DNA of 64,000 nt from Pseudomonas sp. H1h (GTDB lineage: Bacteria; Pseudomonadota; Gammaproteobacteria; Pseudomonadales; Pseudomonadaceae), in the NCBI RefSeq assembly GCF_000633255.1, contig NZ_AYMJ01000006.1, positions 1-64,000 on the forward strand. Direction: 5' to 3'. Shown in pieces: positions 35,188 through 44,226 of the stretch (position 1 is the first letter of the stretch; each line of letters starts with the position of its first letter). The notes beneath the pieces were generated by a model. It saw only the letters and a program-made list of their open reading frames with translations. It was not told where the DNA came from and made no database searches. The position numbers and the translations under genes are program-made.

Positions 35188-37254
35188 ATGCAAAACCCAC
35201 CGAAGCCGCCCAATACTTCCAGGCCAGGTTTTCTTGAAATCGATACCGCACTCGAAATAAAAGGTGTGGCGCCTGACCATATGCGGCCTGGCCCACGCAC
35301 TTCGAATGACAATCGCGCTGGCCCCATCGGTCACGGCGTTAGTGCCTACAATCAGAACCTGCAAAAAATACGTACAACTAATCAGGTACTCGAGCAGGAC
35401 TATCAAAACAGACTTGGCCAACTACCTAATGCCATTGAAAGCGAACTTGCAACCGTCCGATCCGAAGGCGCCACTCATCCACTGGCACCCGTGCAGTCCA
35501 TCATCAGGGAGCTTGGCGTACTGCACACACTGGCCCAACGCAAGGCAAACGAGTTTCACCGCAAGACGGTGACAGCCCATGAGTTTTATGGCGGCGATCC
35601 ATTCAATCGGCATGTCAACGAATTCATGGTCAAGGCCACGACGATGGAGAAATGGCCGGGGCCCAATGGCATCGCCATGCAAGCGCTGCAAAGGTCGCTG
35701 CAGGCAGCCAATGATGCCCGCGTGGCGGCCCACGTTCTGCAGTCACTCAACCAGCGCACGACCGACCTGCAAAATACCCTGGCGATGTTGCAAGCGGCGG
35801 AACAGTCGCGACTGGCGGCAGAACGTATTGCCGCCGAACAGGCCCGAATCCAGGCCCAAGCCAAAGCGCAGGCCGAGGCGCTGGCTCAGTTGCAGGCTCG
35901 CGAAAACGCGCGCCCTGCAGCCTTGGCGCAAACGCAGGAACGGGCTGCCGAACAGGCCCGGATCGCTGCTCAAGCAGCAGCCCGGCAAGCGGCGCAAGAA
36001 CAAGCGCGGCTTGCAGCTTTGGCCGAAGCAGAACGGCAGGCGGAATTGCTCAGGACCGAAGCTGAGCGACTGAAACTCGATCGGCAACTGGCAACACTTG
36101 AAATCCGCAGCGTCTTTCCTGCTTCAGCCATTGCTACTTCGGTCCCGAGCTTTGCTATCGCCGCGACGGCCATAACACTCTCACCCGAAAAAGGCCTCGC
36201 GATACAAACGGCATTGCGCTCTGCCGTGCAAATCGTCACTGCAGCCAGTACTGCAGCGTTGGGCTCAGCGCTCCTCGGTTTCGCGGCACTGCTGATGCCA
36301 TCTCGATTGGGTAACGGCGAACGCTTCGTGATGAGCGTGCCGCTCGCAGAACTGACAATGGAAAACACCGAGACCCTGCGAGAGATCGCCGATCGTCAGG
36401 GCTCCGTGGATCTTCCAGTAGGACTGGGCTTCAGATCCATCGGCAGCGGCACAGAAATGTTCGCTGTTACCACCGACGGATTCGACCTTCATACAGATGT
36501 TCCCGTGCTGAGCGCCGACTACAACGGGCAGAGCGATCTTTACCAGATTGCCATACCGGGTTCGCCTGACGATTTCCTGACCTGGACGCCAGCAGTCACA
36601 CCGGACAACAGTTCCACTCTCCTGCCGTCCGCTGAAACGCCGATCACGCCATACAGCGGCGCCTCGATCATTCCCATTGAAGGACGCCTGGATCTGCATC
36701 CCATCGTAGTGGAGGGCTGGGAGCGTTTCATCATCGTCTTTCCGGACGACTCGGGGATTGCACCGCTGTATGTGGTGTTCAGCAGTCCATATGAGGGTGC
36801 CACCGTCAAAGGTAAATTCAGTGGCCGAGCATTCAATCCGGAGCAAGCGGGTGGATCGATACTTGATCTGGATTGGCGTGCGACTGCCATCACTCGCAAA
36901 GGGATCGATGCGGTAAAACTGCACACCGCCCGCTTAAGCCAATCGGATGCCAACGACATCATGATTGAACGTCTGGAAAAAATACTGGGTGGGTACTGGG
37001 AGATTACTGATACAGACTTGCGCTACTACACTCATGAAATAAGAGAACTTGAGCGTTACAGGGTATTCGGTTACAGCGACGAAACATCACCTTCCGACCA
37101 GTCCCCAATATGGAACAACGCGCACACGGCGACCTTGGAAGACTACAAGCTCGGCAGCGAACTGACACTTCTCTATACCGAGGGCGCCATGAATGCGATG
37201 AATATGCAAGATCAAAGAGAATACGAAAAAGACATCAGGAGTTTTGGCCAATGA
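35188..37254 (+). CDS. S-type pyocin/colicin-like bacteriocin with an unrecognised C-terminal toxin domain
   Basis: A 688-residue protein. Residues about 1-195 are Pro/Asn-rich then helical (receptor/translocation region). About 196-300 is an Ala/Gln/Glu-rich coiled coil (AEQARIQAQAKAQAEALAQL), and about 320-385 is hydrophobic and Ala-rich (AASTAALGSALLGFAALLMP). A Pyocin_S-type beta domain runs about 390-555. The last ~120 residues form a compact toxin candidate with YYTHEIRELERY and WNNAHTATLEDYKL, text I associate with C-termini of polymorphic toxins but cannot name. There is no HNH motif. The ATG at 35188 has AAAAGGA seven bases upstream. The 3' part is more AT-rich than neighbours. The next gene overlaps by four bases, as for toxin-immunity pairs. 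Confidence 0.78.
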   Translation: MQNPPKPPNTSRPGFLEIDTALEIKGVAPDHMRPGPRTSNDNRAGPIGHGVSAYNQNLQKIRTTNQVLEQDYQNRLGQLPNAIESELATVRSEGATHPLAPVQSIIRELGVLHTLAQRKANEFHRKTVTAHEFYGGDPFNRHVNEFMVKATTMEKWPGPNGIAMQALQRSLQAANDARVAAHVLQSLNQRTTDLQNTLAMLQAAEQSRLAAERIAAEQARIQAQAKAQAEALAQLQARENARPAALAQTQERAAEQARIAAQAAARQAAQEQARLAALAEAERQAELLRTEAERLKLDRQLATLEIRSVFPASAIATSVPSFAIAATAITLSPEKGLAIQTALRSAVQIVTAASTAALGSALLGFAALLMPSRLGNGERFVMSVPLAELTMENTETLREIADRQGSVDLPVGLGFRSIGSGTEMFAVTTDGFDLHTDVPVLSADYNGQSDLYQIAIPGSPDDFLTWTPAVTPDNSSTLLPSAETPITPYSGASIIPIEGRLDLHPIVVEGWERFIIVFPDDSGIAPLYVVFSSPYEGATVKGKFSGRAFNPEQAGGSILDLDWRATAITRKGIDAVKLHTARLSQSDANDIMIERLEKILGGYWEITDTDLRYYTHEIRELERYRVFGYSDETSPSDQSPIWNNAHTATLEDYKLGSELTLLYTEGAMNAMNMQDQREYEKDIRSFGQ

Positions 37255-37508
37255 ACACTGTCGAAAAAATAATCAGAAATGAGCCCGTGTCCGAGGTAAT
37301 TTCACTCTTTGCCCTGATGTGGCCGGCGATGCGCATTGACAATATGTATGGACGATATCGCACCGAGGTAATTTCAGAAGGCATATTGATGGACACTTAC
37401 AACTCGTTATTCAAAAACGGAGTACTTTCTATTGATGCGAATGGGAAAACCGTTAAAGGTCCGAACTGGATAGCACCGACGTTCGTGACGGAAAAGCGCT
37501 ACGAGTAA
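37251..37508 (+). CDS. Putative bacteriocin immunity protein
   Basis: An 85-residue protein (MNTVEKIIRNEPVSEVISLF) whose ATG overlaps the bacteriocin stop codon (ATGA). I do not recognise its family. Position, size, overlap and low GC are those of a cognate immunity protein protecting the producer. The assignment rests on context only. Confidence 0.6.
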   Translation: MNTVEKIIRNEPVSEVISLFALMWPAMRIDNMYGRYRTEVISEGILMDTYNSLFKNGVLSIDANGKTVKGPNWIAPTFVTEKRYE

Positions 37509-37510
37509 TC

Positions 37511-37549
37511 AACAAGAAACCACCCGGCAATTATCTGGAAGCCGGGTGG
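37511..37549 (-). terminator. Terminator of the leftward SDR gene
   Basis: Stem CCACCCGGC/GCCGGGTGG; on the minus strand it is followed by a T-rich tail (gtttcttgtt). It also lies just past the immunity gene and may serve both sides. Confidence 0.65.
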
Positions 37550-37559
37550 CCCTGCATGC

Positions 37560-38471
37560 CTAAAGCGAATACTTCTGCAAATTCGCCATCATTTCCTTCA
37601 ACGCCTCGATATTGTCCTTCGGGTGCGCCGCGCCTTCGAAGTCGCAGATCTGCCGCCAGTGCGCCGCCACATCTTCCGGCGAGAAACCCACCCGAGGATC
37701 GAACCCGGCGCCGAGGCTGCGCTCCCAGCGCACCTTGCCCATCCAGCCACCCCCTACTTCGAACAAGCCGGACGTTTCCTGGCACTGCTCGCTGGCCAGG
37801 TACACCACCAGCGGGCTGACCAGTTCTGGCTTGAGCTGTTCGAACACTTGCGGCGGGATCAGGCCTTCGGTCATGCGCGTGCCGCCAGTGGGTGCAATGG
37901 CGTTGACCAGGATGTTGTTCTTGCGACCTTCGATGGCCAGGGTTCGGGTCAGCCCGTAAAGGCCGAGTTTGGCCATGCCGTAGTTGGACTGGCCGAAGTT
38001 ACCGTAGATGCCCGAGGTCGAAGCGGTGAAGATCACCCGGCCATAGTTTTGCTCGCGCAGGTGCGGCCATGCGGCACGAGTCACTTTGTAGGCGCCTTCA
38101 ACGTGAACGCGATAGACCAGATCCCAGTCGGCGTCATCCATCTTGTGGAAGGTCTTGTCGCGCAGAATTCCGGCGTTGTTCACCACCACGTCGACCCGGC
38201 CATAGACATCGAGGGCGTTCTGCACCAGTTTGTCGCCGTCGGTGACCGAGTCGTGGTTGGCCTCGGCGATACCGCCGGCCTGACGAATTTCCGCCACTAC
38301 GCGATCAGCGGCAGAGGCGTTGGCACCTTCACCCTGGGTCGAGCCGCCAAGGTCGTTGACCAGCACTTTGGCGCCGTGCCGGGCGAACAGCAAAGCGTGC
38401 TCCCGACCCAGGCCACCACCGGCTCCGGTGACGATCACGACTTTATCTTCGAAGCGTACGGACTCATTCAT
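37560..38471 (-). CDS. SDR-family oxidoreductase similar to the (3R)-hydroxyacyl-CoA dehydrogenase domain of MFE-2
   Basis: A 303-residue long SDR: TGAGGGLGREHALLFARHGA (cofactor motif, about 16-35), NDLGGS, NNAGILRDKTFHKM and catalytic Ser/YGMAK (TASTSGIYGNFGQSNYGMAK). These match bacterial relatives of the peroxisomal multifunctional enzyme type 2 dehydrogenase, acting on 3-hydroxyacyl-CoA. I start at the ATG at 38471 with GGAG upstream. It lies 150 bp downstream of the hydrolase gene on the same strand and may share its transcript. The actual substrate is unknown. Confidence 0.83.
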   Translation of the reverse strand: MNESVRFEDKVVIVTGAGGGLGREHALLFARHGAKVLVNDLGGSTQGEGANASAADRVVAEIRQAGGIAEANHDSVTDGDKLVQNALDVYGRVDVVVNNAGILRDKTFHKMDDADWDLVYRVHVEGAYKVTRAAWPHLREQNYGRVIFTASTSGIYGNFGQSNYGMAKLGLYGLTRTLAIEGRKNNILVNAIAPTGGTRMTEGLIPPQVFEQLKPELVSPLVVYLASEQCQETSGLFEVGGGWMGKVRWERSLGAGFDPRVGFSPEDVAAHWRQICDFEGAAHPKDNIEALKEMMANLQKYSL

Positions 38472-38624
38472 CGGGGGCAACTCCAGCAGGCCGAGGGACA
38501 ATGACCCCGAGTGTCAGGCACGGGGCTTTGGGTCACAACGAACACGGCTGGGGCTGAATGGTGGGCGATAAGGCAGGGGGATGATGAGCAGCGTGGCGGG
38601 AGGAGCAAACTCCTCCCGGTGTCA

Positions 38625-39527
38625 TCACGAGCACGCGACCTTGCGCGGCGGCAACTCCAGGCGCTCGCGAAACGCCAGATAATGCTTGAGCACCTGAACC
38701 GGCGCTTCGATCTGCGGGTAGTGGCCGATGCCCGGTAACAACACCGTGTCGGCGTCAGCAATCAACTCGCGGTAACGCTTGACCATGTGCGCACCGGAGA
38801 TCGGATCGACTTCGCCATCGATCACCCGCAGCGGCACTTCATCGCGCTGCATGGCCGTCACCCAGCGGTCGCGCTGCACCCGGCGCTCGGGAATGTAGCT
38901 GATCAGTTTGTGCATGATGCGCGGACCGCGATGGGTCTCGATCAGGCTCCAGAAATCATCCAGCTCGCTTTCCGTGGGGCTGGTCTGCGGACCGAAGATC
39001 TGGCGAAAACTTTTTACCAGGCCATCACGGGTGAAGGCACGGCCGATCATCCAGCCCAAAGGGCTGAGCAACAGCTTTTGCATCAGCACCGGGCGATGGG
39101 TTTCCGGGAACAGCCCGCCGTTGAGGAACACGCAACTGGCGACTTCGATCTGGTTTTCGTAATGCCGGGCAAGCAACTCCTGGGCAACGCTGTCGCCGTA
39201 ATCGTGCGCCAGCACATGGATCGGTTGTTCGACCTGCAGATACGCCAACAACGCTTGCTGCAGGTCGGCCTGTTCCAACAGGCTGTAGCTGTGATTCAAC
39301 GGTTTGGCCGAATCACCGAAACCGAGCATGTCGCAGGCAATCACCCGATAACGCTGGGCCAGTGGCTGCCACAGGTAATGCCAGTCCCAACTGGCCGTCG
39401 GGAAACCGTGGATCAGCAGCAGCGGCTCACCCTGCCCCGCCGTCCAGTAACGGATCGACTGGCCACGAAAGACAAACGTCCGGCTGCGTTTGCGCCAGAC
39501 ACACAGAGGAATCTCGGCAAGAGGCAT
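38625..39527 (-). CDS. Alpha/beta hydrolase resembling animal MEST
   Basis: A 300-residue alpha/beta-hydrolase. The oxyanion-side motif is LLIHGFPTASWDWHYLW. The nucleophile elbow LAHDYGDSVAQELLAR has Asp as nucleophile, as in haloalkane dehalogenases and epoxide hydrolases. The text FLNGGLFPETHRPVLMQKLL closely follows mammalian MEST/PEG1. A likely His is in GIGHYPQIEAP. The reaction is not established for this group. The ATG overlaps the upstream aldolase stop codon (ATGA), so the two are co-translated. Confidence 0.8.
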   Translation of the reverse strand: MPLAEIPLCVWRKRSRTFVFRGQSIRYWTAGQGEPLLLIHGFPTASWDWHYLWQPLAQRYRVIACDMLGFGDSAKPLNHSYSLLEQADLQQALLAYLQVEQPIHVLAHDYGDSVAQELLARHYENQIEVASCVFLNGGLFPETHRPVLMQKLLLSPLGWMIGRAFTRDGLVKSFRQIFGPQTSPTESELDDFWSLIETHRGPRIMHKLISYIPERRVQRDRWVTAMQRDEVPLRVIDGEVDPISGAHMVKRYRELIADADTVLLPGIGHYPQIEAPVQVLKHYLAFRERLELPPRKVACS

Positions 39528-40342
39528 CAGAGTTTATATCCGGGGTCTTGTTTATCGAGTTTGCGCAGCAGCGCCGGCCAGGCCAGCGCGCCACCCATGC
39601 CTTGAGCACTTTTGGTGACGCCGGCAATCATCGCTTTGGCGCCCGCGAGAATCTGCGGTTCGATGGCGATCAGTTCAGCGCCACCGGTCTGCGCCATGAC
39701 CTGAATGTCACAGGCGCGCTGGAAGGTGAACATCATCAGAAACGTGTCGGCGATGGTGCCGCCACAGGTCAGCAACCCGTGGTTGTGCAGCATCAGGAAA
39801 TTGTTCTCGCCCAGATCGGCCTGCAAGCGGGCCTTTTCTTCGTGATTCAGCGCCACGCCTTCATAGGCGTGACAGGCCAGGCTCGACAGCACGAACAGCG
39901 ACTGCTGACTGATCGGCAGCACGCCCTGCTTTTGCGCCGACACTGCGACACCCGAGGCGGTGTGGGTATGCAGCACACACACCACATCGTGCCGCACTTC
40001 GTGCACGGCGCTGTGAATGGTGTAACCGGCGGGATTGATTTCGTAAGGGCTGTCCATGAGCTTGTTGCCGGCCTGATCGACTTTGACCAGGCTCGACGCG
40101 GTGATCTCATGGAACATCAAGCCGAACGGATTGATCAGGAAATCTTCGGTGCCCGGGACCTTGGCGGAAATGTGGGTGAAGATCAGATCGTCCCAGCCAT
40201 GCAGCGCGACCAGACGATAACAGGCGGCGAGATCGACCCGGGTCTGCCATTCCGCGGCACTGACCTGATCTTTGACATTAAGGGACGATTGGACGGGGGC
40301 TACGCTCACTGTATGCACCTCTGCGTTCTTGTTGTCTGGCAC
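39527..40342 (-). CDS. Class II aldolase/adducin-family protein
   Basis: A 271-residue protein. The fold's zinc site is suggested by VLHTHTASGVAVSA (two His, about 120-130) and LMLHNHGLLTCG (about 190-201); an acidic residue follows NPFGLMFHEITA. Family members cleave or epimerise sugar phosphates; others, closer to adducin, are of unknown activity. It is coupled to the MEST-like hydrolase gene. Substrate is unknown. Confidence 0.82.
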   Translation of the reverse strand: MPDNKNAEVHTVSVAPVQSSLNVKDQVSAAEWQTRVDLAACYRLVALHGWDDLIFTHISAKVPGTEDFLINPFGLMFHEITASSLVKVDQAGNKLMDSPYEINPAGYTIHSAVHEVRHDVVCVLHTHTASGVAVSAQKQGVLPISQQSLFVLSSLACHAYEGVALNHEEKARLQADLGENNFLMLHNHGLLTCGGTIADTFLMMFTFQRACDIQVMAQTGGAELIAIEPQILAGAKAMIAGVTKSAQGMGGALAWPALLRKLDKQDPGYKL

Positions 40343-40440
40343 GTGTCAGCAGTCTAGTCAGCTCCCGGGACTCACGTAGTTGCATTGCCAGCCAGCTTGA
40401 TGACTGAACGAGTCAGCAATGCAGACAGCTTGGATCCATG

Positions 40441-41127
40441 TCAAAGCAGCGACGCCAATAAAGGTGCGGCGAACAGATTGAGCAACCCGGTCAGGACCAT
40501 CACCAGCCCCGCCACCGAACCTTCTTCACCGCCCACTTCATGGGCCCGGCTGACGCCAGCACCGTGCGCGCCGACACCGAACAATGCACCACGCGCCAAG
40601 GCACTGCGCAATGGCAACCACTTGAGCAACACCCCGCCGAGCATCGCGCCGAAGACCCCGGTGAACATCACGAACACGGCGGTCAGTTCCGGCACGCCAC
40701 CCAGATCCTGCGCCAGCGGCATGGCGAACGGTGTGGTGATCGAGCGCGGCACCAGCGACATCGTTACCGAACTGTCCAGCGCCAGCGCCCTGGCCAGGCC
40801 AAACGAGGTGGCGATCGACGCGGCACTGCCAGCGAGCATGCCGAGCAGCAGCGCTGACCAATGCTGCATCAGCAACCGTCGTTGCTGCCAGATCGGTACG
40901 GCGAAGGCGACCGTGACCGGGCCGAGCACCAGCATCAACCAGTGGGTGTTGCTGGCGTATTCGGCATACGCGGTGTGCAGCGGCACGGCGAGGGCCAGCA
41001 ACAGCGCCGGCACCAGAATCAGCGGCGACAGCAAATAACGTCCAGTGCGCCGATAAATCCAGCGACTGAACAGGTACGCCAGCAAGGTGAAGGCGAGCCA
41101 GAACATCGGCATCAATTCAAGCTTCAT
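40441..41127 (-). CDS. lrgB: LrgB/CidB-family membrane protein
   Basis: A 228-residue membrane protein with six to seven helices and the LrgB signature LVPRSITTPFAMPLAQDLGG (about 131-150), then GVGAHGAGVSRA. Together with its LrgA/CidA partner it is thought to act in holin-like control of murein hydrolase export or in pyruvate/metabolite overflow. It overlaps lrgA by 11 bases. Confidence 0.9.
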   Translation of the reverse strand: MKLELMPMFWLAFTLLAYLFSRWIYRRTGRYLLSPLILVPALLLALAVPLHTAYAEYASNTHWLMLVLGPVTVAFAVPIWQQRRLLMQHWSALLLGMLAGSAASIATSFGLARALALDSSVTMSLVPRSITTPFAMPLAQDLGGVPELTAVFVMFTGVFGAMLGGVLLKWLPLRSALARGALFGVGAHGAGVSRAHEVGGEEGSVAGLVMVLTGLLNLFAAPLLASLL

Positions 41128-41503
41128 GGGAACGCCTCATTCGCACGGCCAGTTCCACCGTGAACGCGGTCACCAGCATCACCATCAGGGTACTGGCAGC
41201 GATCACCAGCACGATCCGCCAGCCGTCATTGCGCAGCAGCGCGCCGTAGTCGAGCAGGCTCATCAACGCCGGAATAAAGAACAGCAGCATCTCGGCCATC
41301 AGCAGCCCCGCGCCCAGTTGCAGCGCCGCCGGTTTGACCCAGCCGAAGGCGAACGCCAGCAGCAACAGGGCCATACCAATCACCCCACCGGGAATCGGCC
41401 AGGCCAGCCATGCGGCGAGTTGGCAGCCGAGCAGGTAGAGGCCGAGCAACACAGCCAGTTCGACCAACAGACGGGAAAGATGCTTTAGGGGGGCGGGTTT
41501 CAT
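41117..41503 (-). CDS. lrgA: CidA/LrgA-family holin-like protein
   Basis: A 128-residue membrane protein with four helices. It carries LAWPIPGGVIGMALLLLAFA (about 33-52) and LLFFIPALMSLLDY (about 73-86), the conserved CidA/LrgA boxes. It is the first gene of a two-gene operon with lrgB and diverges from a LysR regulator. Confidence 0.9.
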   Translation of the reverse strand: MKPAPLKHLSRLLVELAVLLGLYLLGCQLAAWLAWPIPGGVIGMALLLLAFAFGWVKPAALQLGAGLLMAEMLLFFIPALMSLLDYGALLRNDGWRIVLVIAASTLMVMLVTAFTVELAVRMRRSHEA

Positions 41504-41599
41504 GGTTTTGGCTCCTGACAGGGGCTTATTTTACGAAGCCGACTGCCATCCCTGAAGCGAATTGTTAGACTCAACACCATTCCAAAATGGAATCAGGCA

Positions 41600-42487
41600 A
41601 TGGAATTCAAACAGCTACGCAGTTTTGTCGAAGTCATGCATCAGGGCGGCTTTACCCAGGCGGCGAAAACCCTGCACATCAGTCAGTCGGCGGTGAGTAA
41701 ACAAGTCGCGCAGCTCGAACAGAGTTTGGGCACGCCGCTACTCGAGCGGCTGGGTTCGCAACTGCGCCTGACCGCTGCTGGCAGTGTGGTGCTGCAACGC
41801 GCCGAAGGCATGTTGCGCCTGCGCAATGAACTGCTCAGGGAGCTGGATGATCTGAGTCACCTGGCGCGCGGCGAGTTGCGGCTCGGCTTGCCGTTACTGG
41901 GCAGCGACGCGCTGTTCGCCGGGCTGTTTGCCGAATACCGGCGGCGCTATCCGAACATCAGCATTCAACTGCTTGAAGGAGGCAGTCGCAACGTTGAGCA
42001 GGCGGTGCTGAGTGGCGAACTGGAATTGGGCGGCAGCCTGTTGCCGAAAGACCCGCAATTCGACTTCCAGCCGTTCTGTGACGAGAAACTCGATGCGCTG
42101 CTACCGGTGGATCATCCGCTGGCGGCACGTGGCGAGATCGGACTGGAAGAATTGGCCGAGACGCCGTTCCTGCTGTATCAGCGCAGCTTCGTGCTCAACG
42201 ATCGGCTGCTGCAGGCCTGCCAGCAAATGGGTTTTACACCAAAAGAAGGCGGGCGCAGCGGACAGGCGGATTTTCTCGTGGCACTGGTGGCCGCCGGGCA
42301 AGGCGTGGTGCTGCTGCCCAGCGTGGTCGCCCGCGCACTGGAGCGCCCGGGCGTGGTGCGCCTGACCTTGCGCGCGCCGGATTACCTGCGCTGGGACATC
42401 GCCTTCATCTGGCGTCAGGGCGCCTATCTGTCGAAAGCCGCCCAGGCCTGGCTGGCATTGTTGCGCGAGCGCGCGATCAGCCCTTGA
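41600..42487 (+). CDS. LysR-family regulator, CidR-like
   Basis: A 295-residue LysR regulator: helix-turn-helix FTQAAKTLHISQSAVSKQVA (about 18-37) and an effector domain. It is divergent from lrgAB with 96 bp between starts, as CidR is beside cidABC in other bacteria, so lrgAB is the likely target. Its last 11 bases overlap the 3' end of the convergent flavodoxin gene. Confidence 0.87.
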   Translation: MEFKQLRSFVEVMHQGGFTQAAKTLHISQSAVSKQVAQLEQSLGTPLLERLGSQLRLTAAGSVVLQRAEGMLRLRNELLRELDDLSHLARGELRLGLPLLGSDALFAGLFAEYRRRYPNISIQLLEGGSRNVEQAVLSGELELGGSLLPKDPQFDFQPFCDEKLDALLPVDHPLAARGEIGLEELAETPFLLYQRSFVLNDRLLQACQQMGFTPKEGGRSGQADFLVALVAAGQGVVLLPSVVARALERPGVVRLTLRAPDYLRWDIAFIWRQGAYLSKAAQAWLALLRERAISP

Positions 42488-42932
42488 GGGCGCTGATCAA
42501 TTGCGCCAGCCATGGCTCGGCGTCGGTTTCCGGCGTCACGCTTTCGCTGGCGTCCAGACGCAGCATCTCCTGCACTTCGCGCACGCCCAGTTCAGCGAAC
42601 AACTCGCGCAGCATCTCACCGCCGCCACAGAAGGTATCGCCGTAACTGGCATCGCCCAGACCGATCACCGCACCCGGCAGACCGCGCCAGGCCATTGGCA
42701 ACTGATCGCGAATGCTGAAATACAATGGCTGCAGGTTGTCCGGCAGTTCGCCCATGCCGGTGGTCGAAGTCACCGCAAGAAACGCTTCCGGGCCAAATGT
42801 CTGGATATCGGCCAGGCTGGCGCGTGGGTTGTAGAAGGTTTCAAAACCGGCGTCTTTCAGCAGGTTCTGCGCGTGACGGGCGACTTCTTCGGCCGTGCCG
42901 TAAACCGAGCCGGAGAGGATGGCGACTTTCAT
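42477..42932 (-). CDS. Flavodoxin (MioC-like)
   Basis: A 151-residue FMN electron carrier. The phosphate-binding loop SGSVYGTAEEVA is at residues 7-18, the 50s loop is STTGMGELPDNL, and LGDASYGDTFCGGG covers the flavin's other side. The ATG at 42932 gives the family N-terminus MKVAILSGSVYG after AGGATC. The partner reductase is not encoded nearby. Confidence 0.9.
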   Translation of the reverse strand: MKVAILSGSVYGTAEEVARHAQNLLKDAGFETFYNPRASLADIQTFGPEAFLAVTSTTGMGELPDNLQPLYFSIRDQLPMAWRGLPGAVIGLGDASYGDTFCGGGEMLRELFAELGVREVQEMLRLDASESVTPETDAEPWLAQLISALKG

Positions 42933-43085
42933 CAATCTGATCCTGAAGCTGAAAAAAATGAGCCGGGATAGTAGCAGCCCGATACAAAAGCCGCGATCCG
43001 CACTCAATTAGCGGTGATGGCCAGTAGACAGCGGCGTTGGAACTTCTAGAATGCCAGCCACCATCAACACTGAATGGATTCATTG

Positions 43086-43562
43086 ATGATCAACGCCAGT
43101 CTGCTGCAAATGGTGATCAACGCGTCGAACGACGGGATCGTGGTCGCAGAGAAGGAAGGGGAACAGGACAACATCCTGATCTATGTGAACCCTGCCTTCG
43201 AGCGCCTGACCGGTTATACCAGCGAAGAGATTCTCTACCAGGACTGCCGTTTTCTGCAGGCCGGAGACCGCGATCAGGCCAGCTTGACGCGGATTCGCGA
43301 AGTGTTGCGCAACGGCGGCTCATGCCGGGAAACACTGCGCAACTATCGCAAGGACGGCGCGCCGTTCTGGAATGAACTGTCGCTTTCGACGGTGAAAAAT
43401 GCCGATGACGGAATGACTTACTTTGTCGGCGTACAAAAGGATGTGACCGTTCAGGTGAAGGCGCAGCAACGCGTCGCACAACTGGAAGCGCAGGTTGTCG
43501 CCTTGCAAGCCGAACTCGCCGCGCTGAAAACGACGAACGGCGCAAACAAATCTGCGAACTAA
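43086..43562 (+). CDS. Short LOV-domain blue-light photoreceptor
   Basis: A 158-residue cytoplasmic protein. The LOV core (about 10-120) has the photoactive Cys in YQDCRFLQ, plus YVNPAFERLTGYT and NYRKDGAPFWNELSLS, all typical of FMN-binding LOV domains. A C-terminal coiled coil (about 122-150, RVAQLEAQVVALQAELAAL) follows without an effector. It matches the short-LOV proteins of P. putida (SB1/SB2-LOV, PplA). I start at the ATG at 43086 because homologues begin MINA; an ATG four codons upstream is possible. Downstream lie a possible PilZ-like gene and, convergently, a MerR/LitR-like gene. Confidence 0.92.
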   Translation: MINASLLQMVINASNDGIVVAEKEGEQDNILIYVNPAFERLTGYTSEEILYQDCRFLQAGDRDQASLTRIREVLRNGGSCRETLRNYRKDGAPFWNELSLSTVKNADDGMTYFVGVQKDVTVQVKAQQRVAQLEAQVVALQAELAALKTTNGANKSAN

Positions 43563-43617
43563 GTGTCAGTAACTACAATCACCAATGACTTTGTAACTAT
43601 TTCTTTCGAGCCAGGCC

Positions 43618-44223
43618 ATGCAACGCGACGCACTCCTGACCCAGGATGAGCTGGATTTCATCCAGACCATGCAGCACAACCCGCAGCTCAATGTGCGGGA
43701 TGCAACGTCGAGCCTGCTGGTCAATGGTGGTTCGCAGATTCGTGACCTGCTCACGCGCCTGGCCGCTCACGAACAAGTGACGATCCAGGCCAACTTCGAA
43801 AACCAGCAAATGACTTTTCCGCTGCATTTGGTGGAAGACGAATTCCACGCGTTGCACTTGCGCCTGGGCGTGCCAAGCATTTACGAGGACGGGCCGATGG
43901 TTCGCCCGTGGCGGCTGACCCTGGAAGAGCCGGTGGCGCTGGAAAACGCCAAGGGCCAACCGGGCATGATGTGGGTGCACGAGGTGTCGCACAAAGGCGT
44001 GCTGCTGGAAATGCGCAACAAGACCAAACCGCCGAAGCATTTCGCCTTGTGGTTCAGTCCCTCAGGTTATGAGCGGATTTCCCTGCGCGGCAATTTCGAG
44101 CGGGAAACCGAGCACGGCTTCTACGCCTATGAGCTGAGCCAGACTGATGCCGATGAAACCGAACGTCTGCGCCAGTTCATTCTGCAACAACACCGTCTGA
44201 CCCATCCCGCCCTGCACACCTGA
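43618..44223 (+). CDS. Conserved Pseudomonas protein, possibly PilZ-like
   Basis: A 201-residue soluble protein (MQRDALLTQDELDFIQTMQH). The second half, with VRPWRLTLEEP, VHEVSHKGVLLEM and HFALWFSPSGYERI, resembles the beta-barrel of PilZ-type proteins. The canonical RxxxR and D/NxSxxG c-di-GMP motifs are not clean, so binding is uncertain. It lies 55 bp after the LOV gene and ends four bases before the stop of the convergent MerR gene. Confidence 0.5.
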   Translation: MQRDALLTQDELDFIQTMQHNPQLNVRDATSSLLVNGGSQIRDLLTRLAAHEQVTIQANFENQQMTFPLHLVEDEFHALHLRLGVPSIYEDGPMVRPWRLTLEEPVALENAKGQPGMMWVHEVSHKGVLLEMRNKTKPPKHFALWFSPSGYERISLRGNFERETEHGFYAYELSQTDADETERLRQFILQQHRLTHPALHT

Positions 44224-44226
44224 GTT

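Noticed and set aside
35188..37508. Remnant of a prophage or R-type pyocin cluster
   Set aside because: No tail, lysis, integrase or regulator genes flank the two genes; it is a stand-alone S-type bacteriocin pair.
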